Below, piece after piece: positions 38,601-53,600 of a DNA stretch of 64,000 nt (position 1 is its first letter; every line of letters starts with the position of its first letter). The translations under genes and the position numbers were made by a program. The notes beneath the pieces are model-generated. The model was not told the DNA's origin. It saw only the letters and a list, made by a program, of their open reading frames with translations, and did no database searches. The DNA is from Enoplolaimus lenunculus (Eukaryota; Nematoda; Enoplea; Enoplida; Thoracostomopsidae), in contig JASANG010000430.1 in the NCBI GenBank assembly GCA_030248215.1, positions 1-64,000 on the forward strand, given 5' to 3'.

Positions 38601-41600
38601 TATGTCTTAAATGTTAGACTTTTATTGCTGAAATTTTCAAAAATATGGGACGGAAAATTTTCAAAAATATGGGACGGAAAATTTTCAAAAACTTTAAAGT
38701 CTTAAATTTAAGATGGGTGTTGATCTGTTGCAGTATCACAGAAAAACGTTCGGCTCTTGATCTTTAAATTGGTCACTAAACGTATAAAAATGTAAATAAT
38801 TTTAATTACTAATAAATAGTCGTAGCATATAATAGCAGCTAAAACAAACCTGAAACAAGCAAGTTATGAGATTAATGGCACGTGTTAATTAGCAGGCTGC
38901 CGACTGGAAAACAGGTTGACCGGGAGACTTCGAGGCTGTAAAGCTTACGTTTACATTTAGGCTCAGGCTGACGCTTAGGTTTAGGTTTATGCTTAGGTTT
39001 AGTAGGCAGGAAACGATACCTAACACGTGCGCTAGATTAATGTCAAAATACGACACCGAAACTAAAAATTCATATATACACATGGCGTTTACCTAAAACC
39101 AATCACAGGGCTTAACATAATAAAATACTAGGTATACCATGCAAATTATAAGCTGCCGAAAGCATAAAATAAAACAAAACAATAAGCAAAAATAAAAAAT
39201 TAAAATCATAAAAATATTCGAATTTTGTTTAGTAAAACCAACGCTAAATCACGAATCCACTAAATATCAAACCTGTAGCCTGTTCTACATTCTAAATAAT
39301 ACCACCTAAAATTATCTGATCAGGCCCGTAGCCAGGTCACCTTGGTATGGGTGCGGCTGAAAATTTTTCAAGAGGGGCATACAAGGGTTTTGTTGAATTA
39401 CAATCAAGGATGAAAATTTTTTAAGGGACCAAAATTTTTTCCCAGGTGAGCCTGTGCCTCTACTGACCCTCCTTGGCTACTGATCCCGTATCAGGACTGG
39501 TACGCTATGGATATTGACTACTTGCAAGCGATACAGAAATTTTTCTAAAGACAAAACTTTTCTACAGAAAAGTGGCGTCTTCCGATCTTCAGGTTGCCAT
39601 GGTTGATAATTTTAACCATAAACCCTAAGCATATGCCAGCTAACCACTGGATTATCTTAGCTTTCATTCGGTTTGGGCTAAAAATAAGTGACATTAATAC
39701 GAACTGGTTGTTAGGTTCCATTCAAAGACAATGACCAGAAGTCGTACTGGTTCACAACAAAATAACTAAATTTTCCCAAGTAGGTGCACTCGGAAGTAAG
39801 CAATTTGATTTGTTAATGTTTTACTTTAGATAACCAACAAACAACAAATGTATTAACGAAAATTATTAAAATTTAGGCGTCTTTAAGAAATTTTGGGAAA
39901 TAAACTTTTACTTAATTGAAATTTACGTTTACATTGAAGTCTTAAATTTTGACGGCTTAAAAATTAATTTTTGTCAAATTCAAAAAAATTTTCAAAAAAA
40001 CACAAAAAATGCAGTCGGGCAAGGGCGGCCAGTAATCACTAGCGGATTCAGAGGGGGCGGGCCGCCCCCCGACAGAATTTTTCTGTGTTAAAATTGTAAG
40101 GTCCCCGTACCTTACAACTTTTGCAAATTTTCGCCTTCAGAAAATTTTTTGGAGATAAAATGATAAAGTCCCTACCTAAACAATTTTTGCGTATCATAAT
40201 ACTTGCCAACCCGCAACCCTCGTCAAAAATTTTAGGATTCGCTTCTGCACACAAAAAAGTATTTCTGAATATATTCAGAAAAGTGTTTTCTGTGGCAAAT
40301 CTGAAAAGTTTTGCCGATATTTATAAGACAATTTTTCTAAAAATAACTGGAAAGCGTTTTATTTTCAGACTTTATTTCAAAACGTTTTTTGAAAACATTT
40401 CTGTTATAACAGAAATACTTTTCAAGTGCACCTTGCTAATCATATTTCTCAAATGTAAGAAATTTTTTCTTAAATATCAGAAATATTATTTTGAGTGTGC
40501 CCGTAAGGCGTGTAATTTTTCAAATGCAATGTCTGCGTGTACCGAAAAGACCAAGAGAACAAAAATTATTCACCTCTTTACATTTCTGCTAAAAGCTCAG
40601 TTGTGCAAGGCAAACCTTAACTGAAATTATTCATTTTTGTCAGCGTTTTCAGTCAAAAATATCTCTTACAGTAAGACAAATATAAACTCAAATCTGTCCT
40701 CCGGCCAAATTTGGGTTATATTTAACAAAAAATGTTGCATCAAACGTGCATTTGTGCATAGGAACAAGCAAATCCGATATCACACCGACATTGCACTCCT
40801 GTAATGTTCACTTTATACACACGGACACAAAACAAGAGTAACGCTTCACGCCGCAAAACAATGGGAACTCTTGTTCACTAGTAAAAGCTAAAATCCACTT
40901 CATACCAGGAGAGTCTAGTGTGGAACCAAATATTAAAATTATGACCTGTGTGAGAGGACTCAAGATATTCACAGGGTGACAGCAGACGGTTAGAATACGT
41001 ATATACAATGCCAATTCAGGTGAAAATAGTACAAATTTTCATACCAAAAACGGGGCAAATAAAACACACATCATGCATGGACTGGTTACCCTACCAATAT
41101 TTCGGTAATGTTTCCTTGAAATTTTTGTGGCCAGAGGATCAGCGGTAGACGAGAACGGGAACAACTTACTGCCAACTGTGCTTCAGGCTTGTCAAGCGTT
41201 CCAAATTGACTTGCATACATTGCTTCGTTATAGAAGCATGTATGATTGCCAAAATATGTTGCGTTTGTGCGCACTTTGCTGCAACTGGTTTGCTATAAAG
41301 TAAGTGCAATTTCAATAAAACAATATTAGCAAAATAGCAATTATTTAATATAGCGCAATGAAAAAAGCCGAAATAGATAGTATTTTTTTTAGTTCAGCGC
41401 CGTCGTAAACACTATTCGCGATGCATTGAAACGTAAACTACTGACATTATTCAACTTAGCCTTAGCGTCCGATTAACGGTGGCAGCTTATGCTTCTGACG
41501 TTCGATGCTGTCCGTCACCGTACGTCACCGTGCGGTATCGTACGTGAAGTACTCACATACGATACCGGGGCCCAACGTCACTTTTAGGGGCGTATCTGTA

Positions 41601-44600
41601 GATTAAGCGTATTCCTAAGCCTAAACCTAAGCAAAAAAATGTCATTTAGAGTCTAAACCTACTCTTTGATAGACACACCAGAAACCTGAACGCCTCTTAA
41701 AGTAGCATGGGCCCGATACCGTATGATGACGGACGGCGACGTACAATAATTATAGTGCCACCGTAAGGCTTGCGTTTGATGATGTTAAGCTTAAACATAT
41801 ATCTATATAAGCTGTCGAGAGTTTATTATTTTGACGGTGCTTCAACTAAAAAATATATAAACTAAAACGCATTATAGCGAAATAATAACATCGGCTTTGG
41901 AAGCTTTAAAAATAGCTAGCGTATAAAGCGGCTAAAACATAAAATGAATTTGATGAAAGCTGAATGGTCAAATTTTAATTTTTGTTTCTGTACTCGGAAA
42001 AAAATTTAAACTCCTGTCATCGATTGAAATAAGTACTGCACTGCAAGCCGAGGCGGATCCAAAAATTTTTGACGGGGGGGTGGGCGGGCTGGCACATGTG
42101 ATGAAACGTAAAATTTGTAAGGTAGGGACATTATCATATACATCATCACCAAAAAGTTTTCTTAGTCGAAAATTGTACGGTAGCAACCTTATCATTTTAT
42201 CGCCAAAAAATTTTGTGAGGGCGAAAAATTGTTTAGGTCTTATCATTTTATCACAAAAAATGCTGCGGCAAAAATTGAGCGTTCGCCTGCCGTCTCCCTT
42301 AGGATCCGCTAGGGACTGCAAGCGACACTTTTTGCGAACGATGCTAAATTGTGTCGGTATATTAAGCAATTTTGTAAACTTCAAATATTATTCAAATTTG
42401 GGAATATTCTTTTAAATTTTTCAATAAAGTTTCAAATATACAATCGTGCCCTCCAAGGCTATGCCAGTGCCGCGCCCCGGTTCTGTGTATTTCGAAACCG
42501 TTCAATAACTGTCGAAGGCTGCCTAGAACGTAATATGTAACAGTAGACGCGAATCCAGAAAATTCTGACGGGGGGGAGGTGGACTGACAAATGTGATGAA
42601 AAGCAATTTTATACTGTATGCTATATATACGTGCCATTGTCAACGAAAAATTGAAAGATAGGTTTATAATTTTATTACCAAAAAGTTTTCTGAGAGAAAA
42701 ATTGTAAGGTAGGAACCTTGCCATTTTATCGCAAAAAGTTGCTGATGCGGAGTATACGCCCTCATCCGCGTCACCCCTAGATCCGCTATTGAGTGATAGT
42801 TTGAACGCGCTGACGCACTGCGTAAGCTGTCAGCAACTTTTTAAATGTAGTGATTAATGCAGAAGTTTTGCAAAATTTTCAAGTCAAAACTGGCTAATGA
42901 TTGGTTAATTGAATTAAATTTAGTAGCCTTCAAGTCTTGAAACGTAAACTCCGCGTTTTTAAGCCTTGGCCCGTACACTACAAAAAATGGTGAGTCATAT
43001 TGACTCTCTCCGAAATAGGCTTTGCGGGACTGCGTCAAATTCGACTTCACCAGAGTCAAAATCGATTAACTGAGCGGCTCGGGTGAGTCGAATTTGACTC
43101 TGGCGGACTCGAATTTAACTCAATTTGTGTAGTCTCGTAGAGCCTATTTCGCAGAGAGTCAATTTGACTCACCATTTTTTGTAGTGTATTGTCAAATGTG
43201 TGTAGCACCTATTGCCAGTTGGTGACAGGTATTGTAACTTTCAAATCACAGAATGCTAAGACTGAAAATTTCGCACATTTTTCGCATTTGATTTGCTCTA
43301 CTCCTGTACCAATTTTGAGTTCAGCAACTGCAATAGTTGACGAGTTTAAAAACCTTCAGAGAGGGACATTATCCGCGGGTACCCGCGCTTACCCGCTGGT
43401 AAACGCGAGTCGCGTAAAGAATTTCAGGCGCGCGTATACCCGCGGGTAAAGATGTATATCACGCGAGTAAAATATTCACAGTTTTTAGCCGCAGCAAAGT
43501 TTTATGTTTTAAGATGAAAAACCTACGCTATTGTTTGTTTTATTTCTGGTCATGTGCAGCGCGTGCTTTATTTAGCTGGGTTTGAAATTATGTTGTTCCT
43601 GGTAAAATTTCATTTGTAAAATTCATTGAAGCTATATCGCCAAACTTCAATAAACAGCGAATCATCGGCGATCATTAAAATACTACTGGTTTGACTTCAG
43701 TCGCGGGTAAAAACGTGGGTCGTGGGCAGATATAATTTGCGCGGATATACCCGCAGGTAAAAAATTCTTGTTTGATGCACTCTTGACCAAAATGTTCATT
43801 TTCTGTACACTTCTGCAACTACGATATGAATTGTGTTTTCATTGTTTTTGATTTAATCCGCATTCTTTAGCGTTTCCTTCCGGTCTTTTTTACCATCCAT
43901 TTACTCCAGTAGAAAGTTGTTTATAGGTATGACATTAATAAAGTTGAACTTGAAGTCTAAATCCAAATTTCAATCTGCAGTATATATATTTATGATTAGC
44001 AAATCAGAATTTAACGTATATTTGGCACTGTTTTAATTTTCGTTGTTATGCTAGTTTCGTAATAAATTAGGGGTATACACGATGAGAGGCGACTCGACGA
44101 TGGGCGGCGACTCGTCAATGGGTGGCGACCCCACGATGGGCTGCAATACCATTTTACAAATTTGGTTGAAATTTGTTGGACTTTGTGTGTAGCTGGTAAG
44201 TATGAGTGCTCCCCGATATTAGGAGGGATCTGGTCAGTTTTACTCAATTTAACTCTTAAAATAACACGAAAATTGGTCATTTTCTGCAAGATTTGAATAA
44301 TATCAGCGGCGCGCGGAAGAAATAATAGTATTCACAAAAAAGCATTGCGATAACGTTAAGCTATGAACAACATAAACCATTTTTATTGAGAAGAAATATG
44401 TCAACGAGTTGCAACTTTTGACTAAAACTTGCAACATAATGTACACTGCAAAAAATGGTGAGTCAAATTGATTCTTTCCGAAACAGGCTTTTCCTGACCA
44501 CACAAATTGAGTCAAAATACTACTTCATCAGAGTCACATTCGATTCACGGTGTCGCATGTTGGGGTATAGCGGAGTCGTATTTGATTCAGTTGGTGTAGT

Positions 44601-47600
44601 CCCAAAAGCCTATTTCGGAGAGAATCGATTTCACTCACCATTTTTTGCAGTGTAAGCAAATTGTTACGAATGCGAAAGACAACAGTTATGAGTTATTTGC
44701 CAATATAAAGCAACATAAGCTTGTAGCGTTAAATAAAAGCACATACTTTTATAGCGACGAAAGCAAAGCTTATTGATTTTTTTAATATAAATTCAAATTT
44801 GCAATTAATATTTGCATTTTAGCTGCTTGAAAATCAAACCTAATATTAGAGCCCATATTCTCAAACGCATATAGAACCTATCACCAGTTAGTAATAAGTT
44901 TTCAAACTAACGAACTGCTGCTATTGCAGATCTCAAAATTTGCACAAAAATAGAATAAATCGAGTGTAAGAATTCTGGCGAATTTAAAACGTCACCATTG
45001 TCTGGTTCGAAAGTTACAAGACCTATTACTAACTGGTAATAGGTGCTATACACATTTTGAGAATACGGGTTTAGTTTGCTATTCTCAAATGTGTGTAATA
45101 TCTATCGTTAGTTTAAAAAATTGTGTTTTTTGAACCGCGTGTAGCCGTGAAGAGTCCAGTGGCAATAAGGGACACTCCTAAAAGTGCCATGGACGATAAA
45201 TGGATTTAAAATACTGCAGATAATGCGAATACCTAGCTCCAACTTGGGTTATTTCACCAATATTTATTGCTAAAACCAAAATTAAAATGAATTTTTCGGT
45301 GACATGTACTTTTCATTTTCCGGTTCCGGTTCTGTTTCTGGTAATTTTTTCAAATTCTGATTCCGTTTCCGGAAAAATTGTAATTCGGTTGCACCCTGAT
45401 ATATTTTGTAATTTTGACTATTTCTCTACAATTTTGCTAACATTTTTCAAACTTATAACTACTAAATATACAAAACGCCGAATACTTGAGTTAAAATTAT
45501 AAACAACAGTAAGTTTTTCACTGCACAAATATATTTTTGCTTTTTAGTAGCGTTATTTTAAATAAAATTTGAAGTATATATTTCAAAAAACGGTGGAGAC
45601 TTCACCGCTGGGTGCCTGAAAAATTACTAGGATGGGGCGGGTAAAGTTAGGTTTAGGGACGAAAATTACGAATAAGCTGTTGTATGGTGAAAAATTTCAA
45701 AATTTTCTACTCTAGATAGCACTCGATGTAAGACTGTTCGAAGAATCCAGCCGGGGCAACAGCGTCTACTGCAAATACGAGCCGGTTCTTAAGACCACCC
45801 TAAAGCTGGCGTTAGACATGTGGTGCAGTGCCGTCAGTCACCGTCCGTCATCATACGGCATCGTACATGAGTAATTTACATATGATACCGGAAGGGACCG
45901 TACGACAAACGTACGGTGACGGACGGCACCGGACATTGACGGACGGCGCCGGATGTTATCAGACGTATGGCGGCACCTGTAAGGTTTGAAAACCTACTTT
46001 TGATTTAGCAAGTGTCATATTAAAATAACATCATAACGTCATTCAAATTAAAATAACGTCATTCATCTTTAAAACAACGTCATCGAAACGGTTTTAGGCT
46101 ATATTTGTAACGCAAAAAAGACCAATTGGCATGTTAATTTCCGAGTTCGTTTAATTTCTGGTAATAACATCTAAGTGAGGATAATTTTTTGATCAGGCGT
46201 TATCCTTACGCTTACGCTTAAGCTTAGGTTTAGGCTTAGGCTTAGGAATATGCATAGACGACTGTTCGGCCTTGATCTGTACATTAGCCTGCAAAACGAG
46301 TCGAAACTCGATCGAAAATTTATTAAATTTCAGCAAATTGTTCTTAGAGTTGTTTAAAATGTCGGCTCATGTATAGATCAAAGGCGGAACGTTTTTCTGC
46401 GGCACTGCAATATAGTACGCTTTAGCTTTAGACAACCTCTTTGCTTAGGCTTAGGCTTGGATTCGCGTATTAGCTCATTGTTACACTTAGGCTTAGGCTT
46501 AGGCTTATACTACTGTTACAGCCCTGTTCTATACATTGGCCAAAATGCCTACACCTTCAGGTACAACCTAAAAATAATCTCCTAAGCCCCATGTGATAAT
46601 CTATATGCGGCCGTTTAGCGTGACTATTAAACAATATAGCCCAAGCGAACAAAGTAAACTAAACCGCTGATCAACTAAAATAGCTTGACATAAGCCAATA
46701 TTCTTAAATGTATATAGCACCTGTCACCAGTTAAGTTTAGCTTTCAAGCTTGTCAGGTATTGCAACCTGGTGTTGTTGGCAGACATAGCAGTAACACTAA
46801 AGTGGTATGGGCAAAAAATTGCTGTAACACAGCATTGCTCGGGGTAGAAAAAATTTCGGGTTATCGAGATTCGAACGTATCTCTTGGTAGAGGCTCGTGC
46901 TTGCCTCCGACCCGCACTGTGGCTCTGTTTTGGTTAAACCCAAACATAAAAACACGATCAAACCACACTGTAAATTCCAATGAGTTGATTAATCAATTCA
47001 GCTAGCGAGTTGGTTATTTCTGAATTAATATCAGTAAACATTAACTCACCCTGAGTTGATTTGATTCTCAGTCTGAGTTGAGTTGACACTGGGTGAGTTG
47101 ATTAATTAACTCAGAATGAATTGAATCAACTCAACTTTCTGAGTTCTGAAAGTCCTAACTCAGACTGAGTGATTCAACTCATTCTGAGTTAAAATCAACT
47201 CACTGAAATTTACAGTGCAATTAGGAAACGCAACAAATTTTTTGACCGAAATGTTAACTTCTTTAGGAAATAATTTGAAAAATGTGGCCAATCGATTCGT
47301 CGCAGACGCTAAATCAGTGTCACGTTTAACTCCATTGGCGGACCAGATTCAAATTTAATTAAAATTGCTATTTTAAACTAATGTGGACAAGATATATCAT
47401 CATTGGACGATAACTTAGCTTAGAGATGAATGTCAGACATAAGTCCTCGTCGAGGGTGGAATGAAGCGTTCCTTTGGGACAGGTCACTTCATATGGTGAA
47501 TGGATGAAGCAGACATCAAAAGATGACTTTTTATCACACTGTAAATTTCAGTGAGTTGATTTTAACTCAAAATGAGTTGAATCATTCAGTTTGCGTTAGG

Positions 47601-50600
47601 ACTATGAGAACTCATAATTCTGAATTAATTCAGCTCATTCTGATTCAATGAATGACCTCCCCCGGAATCAACTCAACTCAGAGAGAGAGTTAATGTTTAG
47701 TGATATTAATTCAGAAATAATCAACTCGCTAGCTGAACTGATCAATCAACTCATAGGAATTTACTAGGATCAAATATAAGCTGAACATGTTTTTGGCCGA
47801 CTGAACAAGTAAAATTTCAATCGTTCATTGAATTATTCAGGTCCGACGCTTGCTAAATTCAGTTTAAAATAAATTATAATTTGCATCAAAAATATTGAAA
47901 TCAAAAATCGCTAAAATGCTATTAATAATTTGGTTTGTTTATATACACTGTAAATTGCAGTGAGTTTATTTTAACTCACAGTAAAGTTGAATTAATCACT
48001 CTGAGTTAGGACTATCAGAACTCAGATTTGTGAGTTGATTCAACTCGTTTTGAGTCAGCTGATCAAATCACCCGGAATCATATCAACTGAGAGTGAAAAT
48101 CAGCTTAACTCAAAGTGAGTTAATGCTTATTGTTATTAACTCAGAAATAACTAACTCACTAGCTGAGTTGATTATTTAATTCACTGCAATTTACAGTGTA
48201 ACCAGGTGCTTTAGCTACAAAACAGTTACCGTCTGAACGAAGGGTATTATCTGAAGCTTGCTCTGCTTGTTGTGTTGCTGTGCAATTTGAAATTATCAAT
48301 GGTTTGACATAATTTTTAGTTTACAAAATTATCGGTAACTGGTGACAGGTGCTATATGCAATTTGAATGGTAACGCATTACACAGAAAATCAGATGCTAT
48401 AGTATATAATATTTAACGCGTGTCAATAAAGAAGCAATCTATTTAAATTTAACCCTTTCTCACATGAATATTTTCTATTTCCCCTGAGACCTACTTTTAT
48501 GCTAGGATTCGAACTCCAGTGACTGGAGTGGGAGGCGTATACCATCACCACTGAGCTATAGGAGCTTGACGCTCGAGCCCGAGGGGGCTCTCACGTCTTG
48601 TGGTGATTTAGTACTATGTATACGTGTTGCAATTGTTACACACGGTGCGATATTTACTATTTAAAGTATATACACTGCACTGAGTTGCCAACAAGCAACT
48701 CAATGTGAGAAGGGGTTAATCTTAAATATAGTTGCATTTTGTAAGATTTGAAAACCTTTGACTTTCTTAACTGATTTGAGAAAATTTGGCTGTAAAGACG
48801 TTTGTAAGTAAACAAACATGTAAAAGCAGGGTTTTGTACTCTATCCGCTTACGAACTCTTACTACGGATGCGGACTTGTATTGATTGGGACTCAAAATGG
48901 AGACCACCCTTTTATTACCCCGATCTTATTCAGGTCACTACAGTATGCCAGTTAAACTTCAGTAACCCTTAAAGCTTCACTTACCGTTAGAGTATTAAAC
49001 GAAGTTGTAAGCATTTCGCGAAACATTGCAAAATCACCAACATCTGCTTTTTCAATCGTATATCGAAGTAGCTGAAATTGACAAAAAAGTTAAAAATTCG
49101 TCATTAATTATGGTCACAAACAATATCTCATGTAAACAATTCAAGCTTCCATTAAATAAAAAATAAGTGGTCAGGATACCTGGAAATTCTGGCCCGTATT
49201 GTCAAATGTGTGTAGCACCTATCACCAGTTGATCATAGGTCTCATAACTTTCGAACCAGTGATTGCTGATGCTCAAAATTTAACAAATTTTTCGCATATG
49301 AATTGTTCTACATTTGTACCAAATGTTACTTTAACTACTGCAATAGTGAGTTTGAAAACCTGACGCTAACTGATGAATAGTTGCTATGCACATTTGAGAA
49401 TATGGCCCCGTAATTAAACGTTCTTTATTTATTAATTATTGTCGCAGGCATTATCTCATATGATCAGACTAAGGTTCTATTCTATAACAGTAATAGTCAC
49501 GGTATCTGAAGTTCTGTCGCGAGGATGCTGACATAGGACTAATTCCAATCGCCAAAAGTAAAAAAATTATTTTAGATACAAGCCGTGTCAGTTAATAGAA
49601 ATTGTTCCGCTTAATGTAAATCAGGCACATTGGCAGGCGGGTTGGCGTCTGTATTCTCATCCATAAACCAAGAAAGTTTTGTGACTGTTGCAAACAGATT
49701 TACTACTAAAATTAATATGAATCCTAGCTTCTAGCTAGCTTCGCTCGCGTTTCCTTCAATAGTTACGGTAGGGCGAATGTGTTGGATTTTGCGACCAAAC
49801 CACCGTTTTGGACCCAGTTGAAAGGGAAATTATTCATTAGGGCGTACCAAAAAATATGAAACTCTTTCTTTACTGTAACTTCTGATTGCTTTGGACCCGT
49901 CCAAATTTAAAATCATGACCGAATTGCCTGGCGTAAGTCTAACCTGATGACGGTAGGTTAATAGTTTTTTCAGATAATTGACATTAGATTTTCAATCTTG
50001 AGATTACTTGTTGTCATGACACCACGAACCCGTTTAAAGCACCTCGTTGTTAACCTGATTTCAACTCCCTTACCCGTTTGTTTCGTTCAGTTGCTTGAAT
50101 TAATCCATATTTGTAACACTGCGCGGCAAAGGTTGAATTTCGATTGAACTAAAATATTCATTATAGGTGCTGTACGCATTTGAGAAGCCAGGCAGTCATG
50201 GGTTTGTTCAAGCTAAGCAAGACTTAGAATTGTTGTTCATATGTAATCGCAAATATGATTGGTTAGATATGCATAAATATATATACATACATGTGCATCC
50301 AATCAGCAAACGCACAGTTTTATCAGACATGATTCCGCCTTCTTCTAGCCGAAGTCGTAATTCCGCTTTGGACAAGTACAATTCAAAATTGTGCTGAATG
50401 CGACTTGGACGACAAATATATAATTAAAGACGATATGCCCCACATACGTATTTTGGGCAAGGTTCCAGCATTACTTTGTTTACAATATTTTGTTAGAACA
50501 GAAACGTGATTATTGTGTGAAATAAAAATTTGTGTGTAGATTGTTGTGCATTCGCTAACTTTTTAAAGACGCAATGAACACTTGTGAACTGCACAAGTGC

Positions 50601-53600
50601 GAATTAGGCTTATATAAGTGCCGTAGAGCTGATGTTAAGTACACATTTCACCTTTTTTCCAGATAGAGTATACTATATGTACAACTCAGTACTACTGAGT
50701 AAGCAAAATAATATTCAACACGCAGTGTTTGAGAATTATGCATATGCGCAGTACTAAATCAACACAAGACGTGCCGGTTTCTCGTGCTCGGTCCTATTTT
50801 AGAGCCCTGAATTCGAATCCGAGTTTTAAATTAGGGCCCGTATTATTCCCAAATGCGTGTAGCGCCTGTCACCAGTTGGTGATAGGTGTTGGTTACTTTC
50901 GAACCAACGAATGTTGAAGCTCAAAATTAATTCTGTATTTTGCATATGTTTTACGCAACAACTGCTGTACCAATTTTGAGTTCAACGACTGCAACAGTTT
51001 TAGTGAGTTTGAAAACTATTTTACTAAACTGACAACAGTTGCTGTATACATTTGAGAATACGGGTTCAAATCTCAAATGAAATAGAAAATTTCTTAAAGA
51101 AAACGCTTAAAAATACAGCAAAAAAGAATGAATATACGAAGCTTACAAACAACATATTGAAATAATCACGATCAGACATTGTATCGAGTATCATTTCAAC
51201 GGTTTGTTTTGCGATTTCAATCCGTTGACCTAACATTGACCCGCTTGTATCCAGTGCAATTATGATTTGTCTCGGACTGTTCACTGCACTCACATACCTA
51301 AAATAAAAGTAACTGTACATATATGGTTGCACTCGCTGGTCCATGCAGAGTGAGACATTACGCGCGGGTACCGTTGTTTCTAGTAACATTTGATTTGTAA
51401 AATTCATTGAAGCTTTGTCGCAAAACTTCATTAAAGTGCGAATCATCGGCGATCTTTAAAATACTGGTTTGACTTCAGGCGCGGGCAAAAGGTGGGTCAT
51501 GGGTAGATCTTGTTTGCGCGGGTATATATACTCGCGGGTAAAAAAATTCTTGTTTGTGTGTTGTAAAGCGCGGGTCGGGTAAAAAAATCCTTACCCACTT
51601 CCCACTCTGGCCCCATGTAAAGATTAAACGCACAATGTTTTTTGCGGGACTGCAATAGAGTACGCTTAATACCTTTAGAGTTATTTTTGCAGAGCCTTAG
51701 GATTAGGCTTAGGTATAAGCTCATTTTTATGCTTAGACTTAGGTTCAGATATAAGCTGACTGATATGCTTAGGCTTAAACTTAGGCTTAGGATCTCAAAC
51801 TATGCTGATAAGTACTACAATTCAAGCTAAAAACGAGCTAAAATTTGAAAGTCACTATCCGCTCGTTCGAAATTTAGACCAATGTAAACCACAGAGCCAT
51901 AACAGTAATATAAGCATGTAACTAAGCCTAAGCCTAAGCTAAAGTCTATACCTAAGCCTAAGCCTGAAAAAACAGTCTAAAGCTTAAGCTTACTTGCAGC
52001 CCGTCGAAAAAAACAGTGCGTTCCTGATCTTTACTTGGCCGAAAATTTCTTAGTTGATACACATTTGAGAATATGTTTCTGAAACTTACTTAAACATTTT
52101 TGTTTACGTTTTACTTAAGTACTTGCTTAAGTCATCGGACGTAAATACATAACTTTTTGAACAAAAATAAAATGCAAAATATCACGTTTGATCTATGGAA
52201 ACAAGCAATATATCAAAAGGGTTAATTGAGTCTTCAAACCATTATTGGACTCAACATAAATATATAAACGGCAACTGAAATTTTGTATCATGTCAATAGG
52301 AAACATTTCAACCAAAACTTAACTTCGGTTTCAGAAACCCAGTCAATTTACCTAAACAGTCAAATAAATGCTGGCAAAAAGATTTCCGTTTAGAAAGTTC
52401 AGAATAGCTGCAGAAAGCTATCATACAATACAAGGTGAAAGGCTATCACGAGTTTCGAAGAAGAGGCTGACACGTGATAGCCCTAGGCTATAAGAGAAAT
52501 CTCTTATATCCCAGGGCTATCACGTGCTACTTTTGAAAATGACTTCGTGATAGCTTTGGGCTATAGCATATTTTGTGGCATCGTTGACAAAATTATTGTG
52601 AACGGCGTATAAAACGAAACTGTTATTGCACGCAAATGCAACTTACCAAGGCTGCATTCTACAGTCATATAAATCAACTCCGTCTTTATTTGCTAGCCAA
52701 GATTCAGCTGCAACAAATAACAAAATATTACAAATATGCCCAAAATTAACAATGACAATTTAAACGGAACTGAAAAGTACTTTAATGCAAAACGAAGGCA
52801 GTTTGCAATTAATGTTAATATTTTGCATTTTTAGTTTGATTTTGTAGAAAAACTAAAAAATTTTGAGAACATCTAATGCATCGTTCACAATAAAAATTTC
52901 ATTTTGCAACCGAAAACATTATAAGGTCGGGTTAACACGTGTGAATGTTCAAAATGTTCAAAATTGTTATGCGTTAATCCTACCCTAACGCAAAAATTGC
53001 GTTAACCTAGCTCTAGCACATGTCACAGCCCTATCCTATTACGTGTTGTAACACGCGTTACGGTACGGCTAACGCAATTTTGGCGTTTGATAGGGTTAGA
53101 GCATGACAGTTTTGAAAATTGACACATGTTAACCCTAGCTTATATTTTCAGTGGCAAAATAAAATTTTTAATTGTCAACGCTGTATTTTAGTAAAAATTC
53201 AAATATATTGGCGTAAAATTGGTCTTTAAAATAGATTTAAGCGAAAAAAATTAATATTTTATCGTTACGACAATTTGGTTTCGAAACGTTTTTGACAAAA
53301 AAGATTTTCCTAAAAGTAGATACAGTTTTTTACGACAGATTATTCAAAAACTGCCTCCTACCTACACATTAAAATGAGAAGTATAACTTTCGTTCTAAAG
53401 TGTCAAATACAAAATATTGTTTGAAATTAATTAGATTGTTAGATAAAATTGAAAATAGTCACACGGAAAAACCTGGCAAACTTTTTAAAATTTGCCTAAA
53501 ATAGAACTGATCTAAAAATATCTGTAATAAATTATATATTTTTTCGGTTCAGATTTCATCATGAAACTTATAACTTATACCATTTACTTAGCTTAAAATG

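Noticed and set aside
40121-40624. Longest single open frame (167 codons, plus strand)
   Set aside because: It starts inside an AAGGTAGGGACC element, is Phe/Lys-rich from AT composition, and shows no motif or splice context.
44011-44289. Open frame over the 18-bp minisatellite
   Set aside because: The frame exists because the unit length is a multiple of three; there is no splice or homology support.
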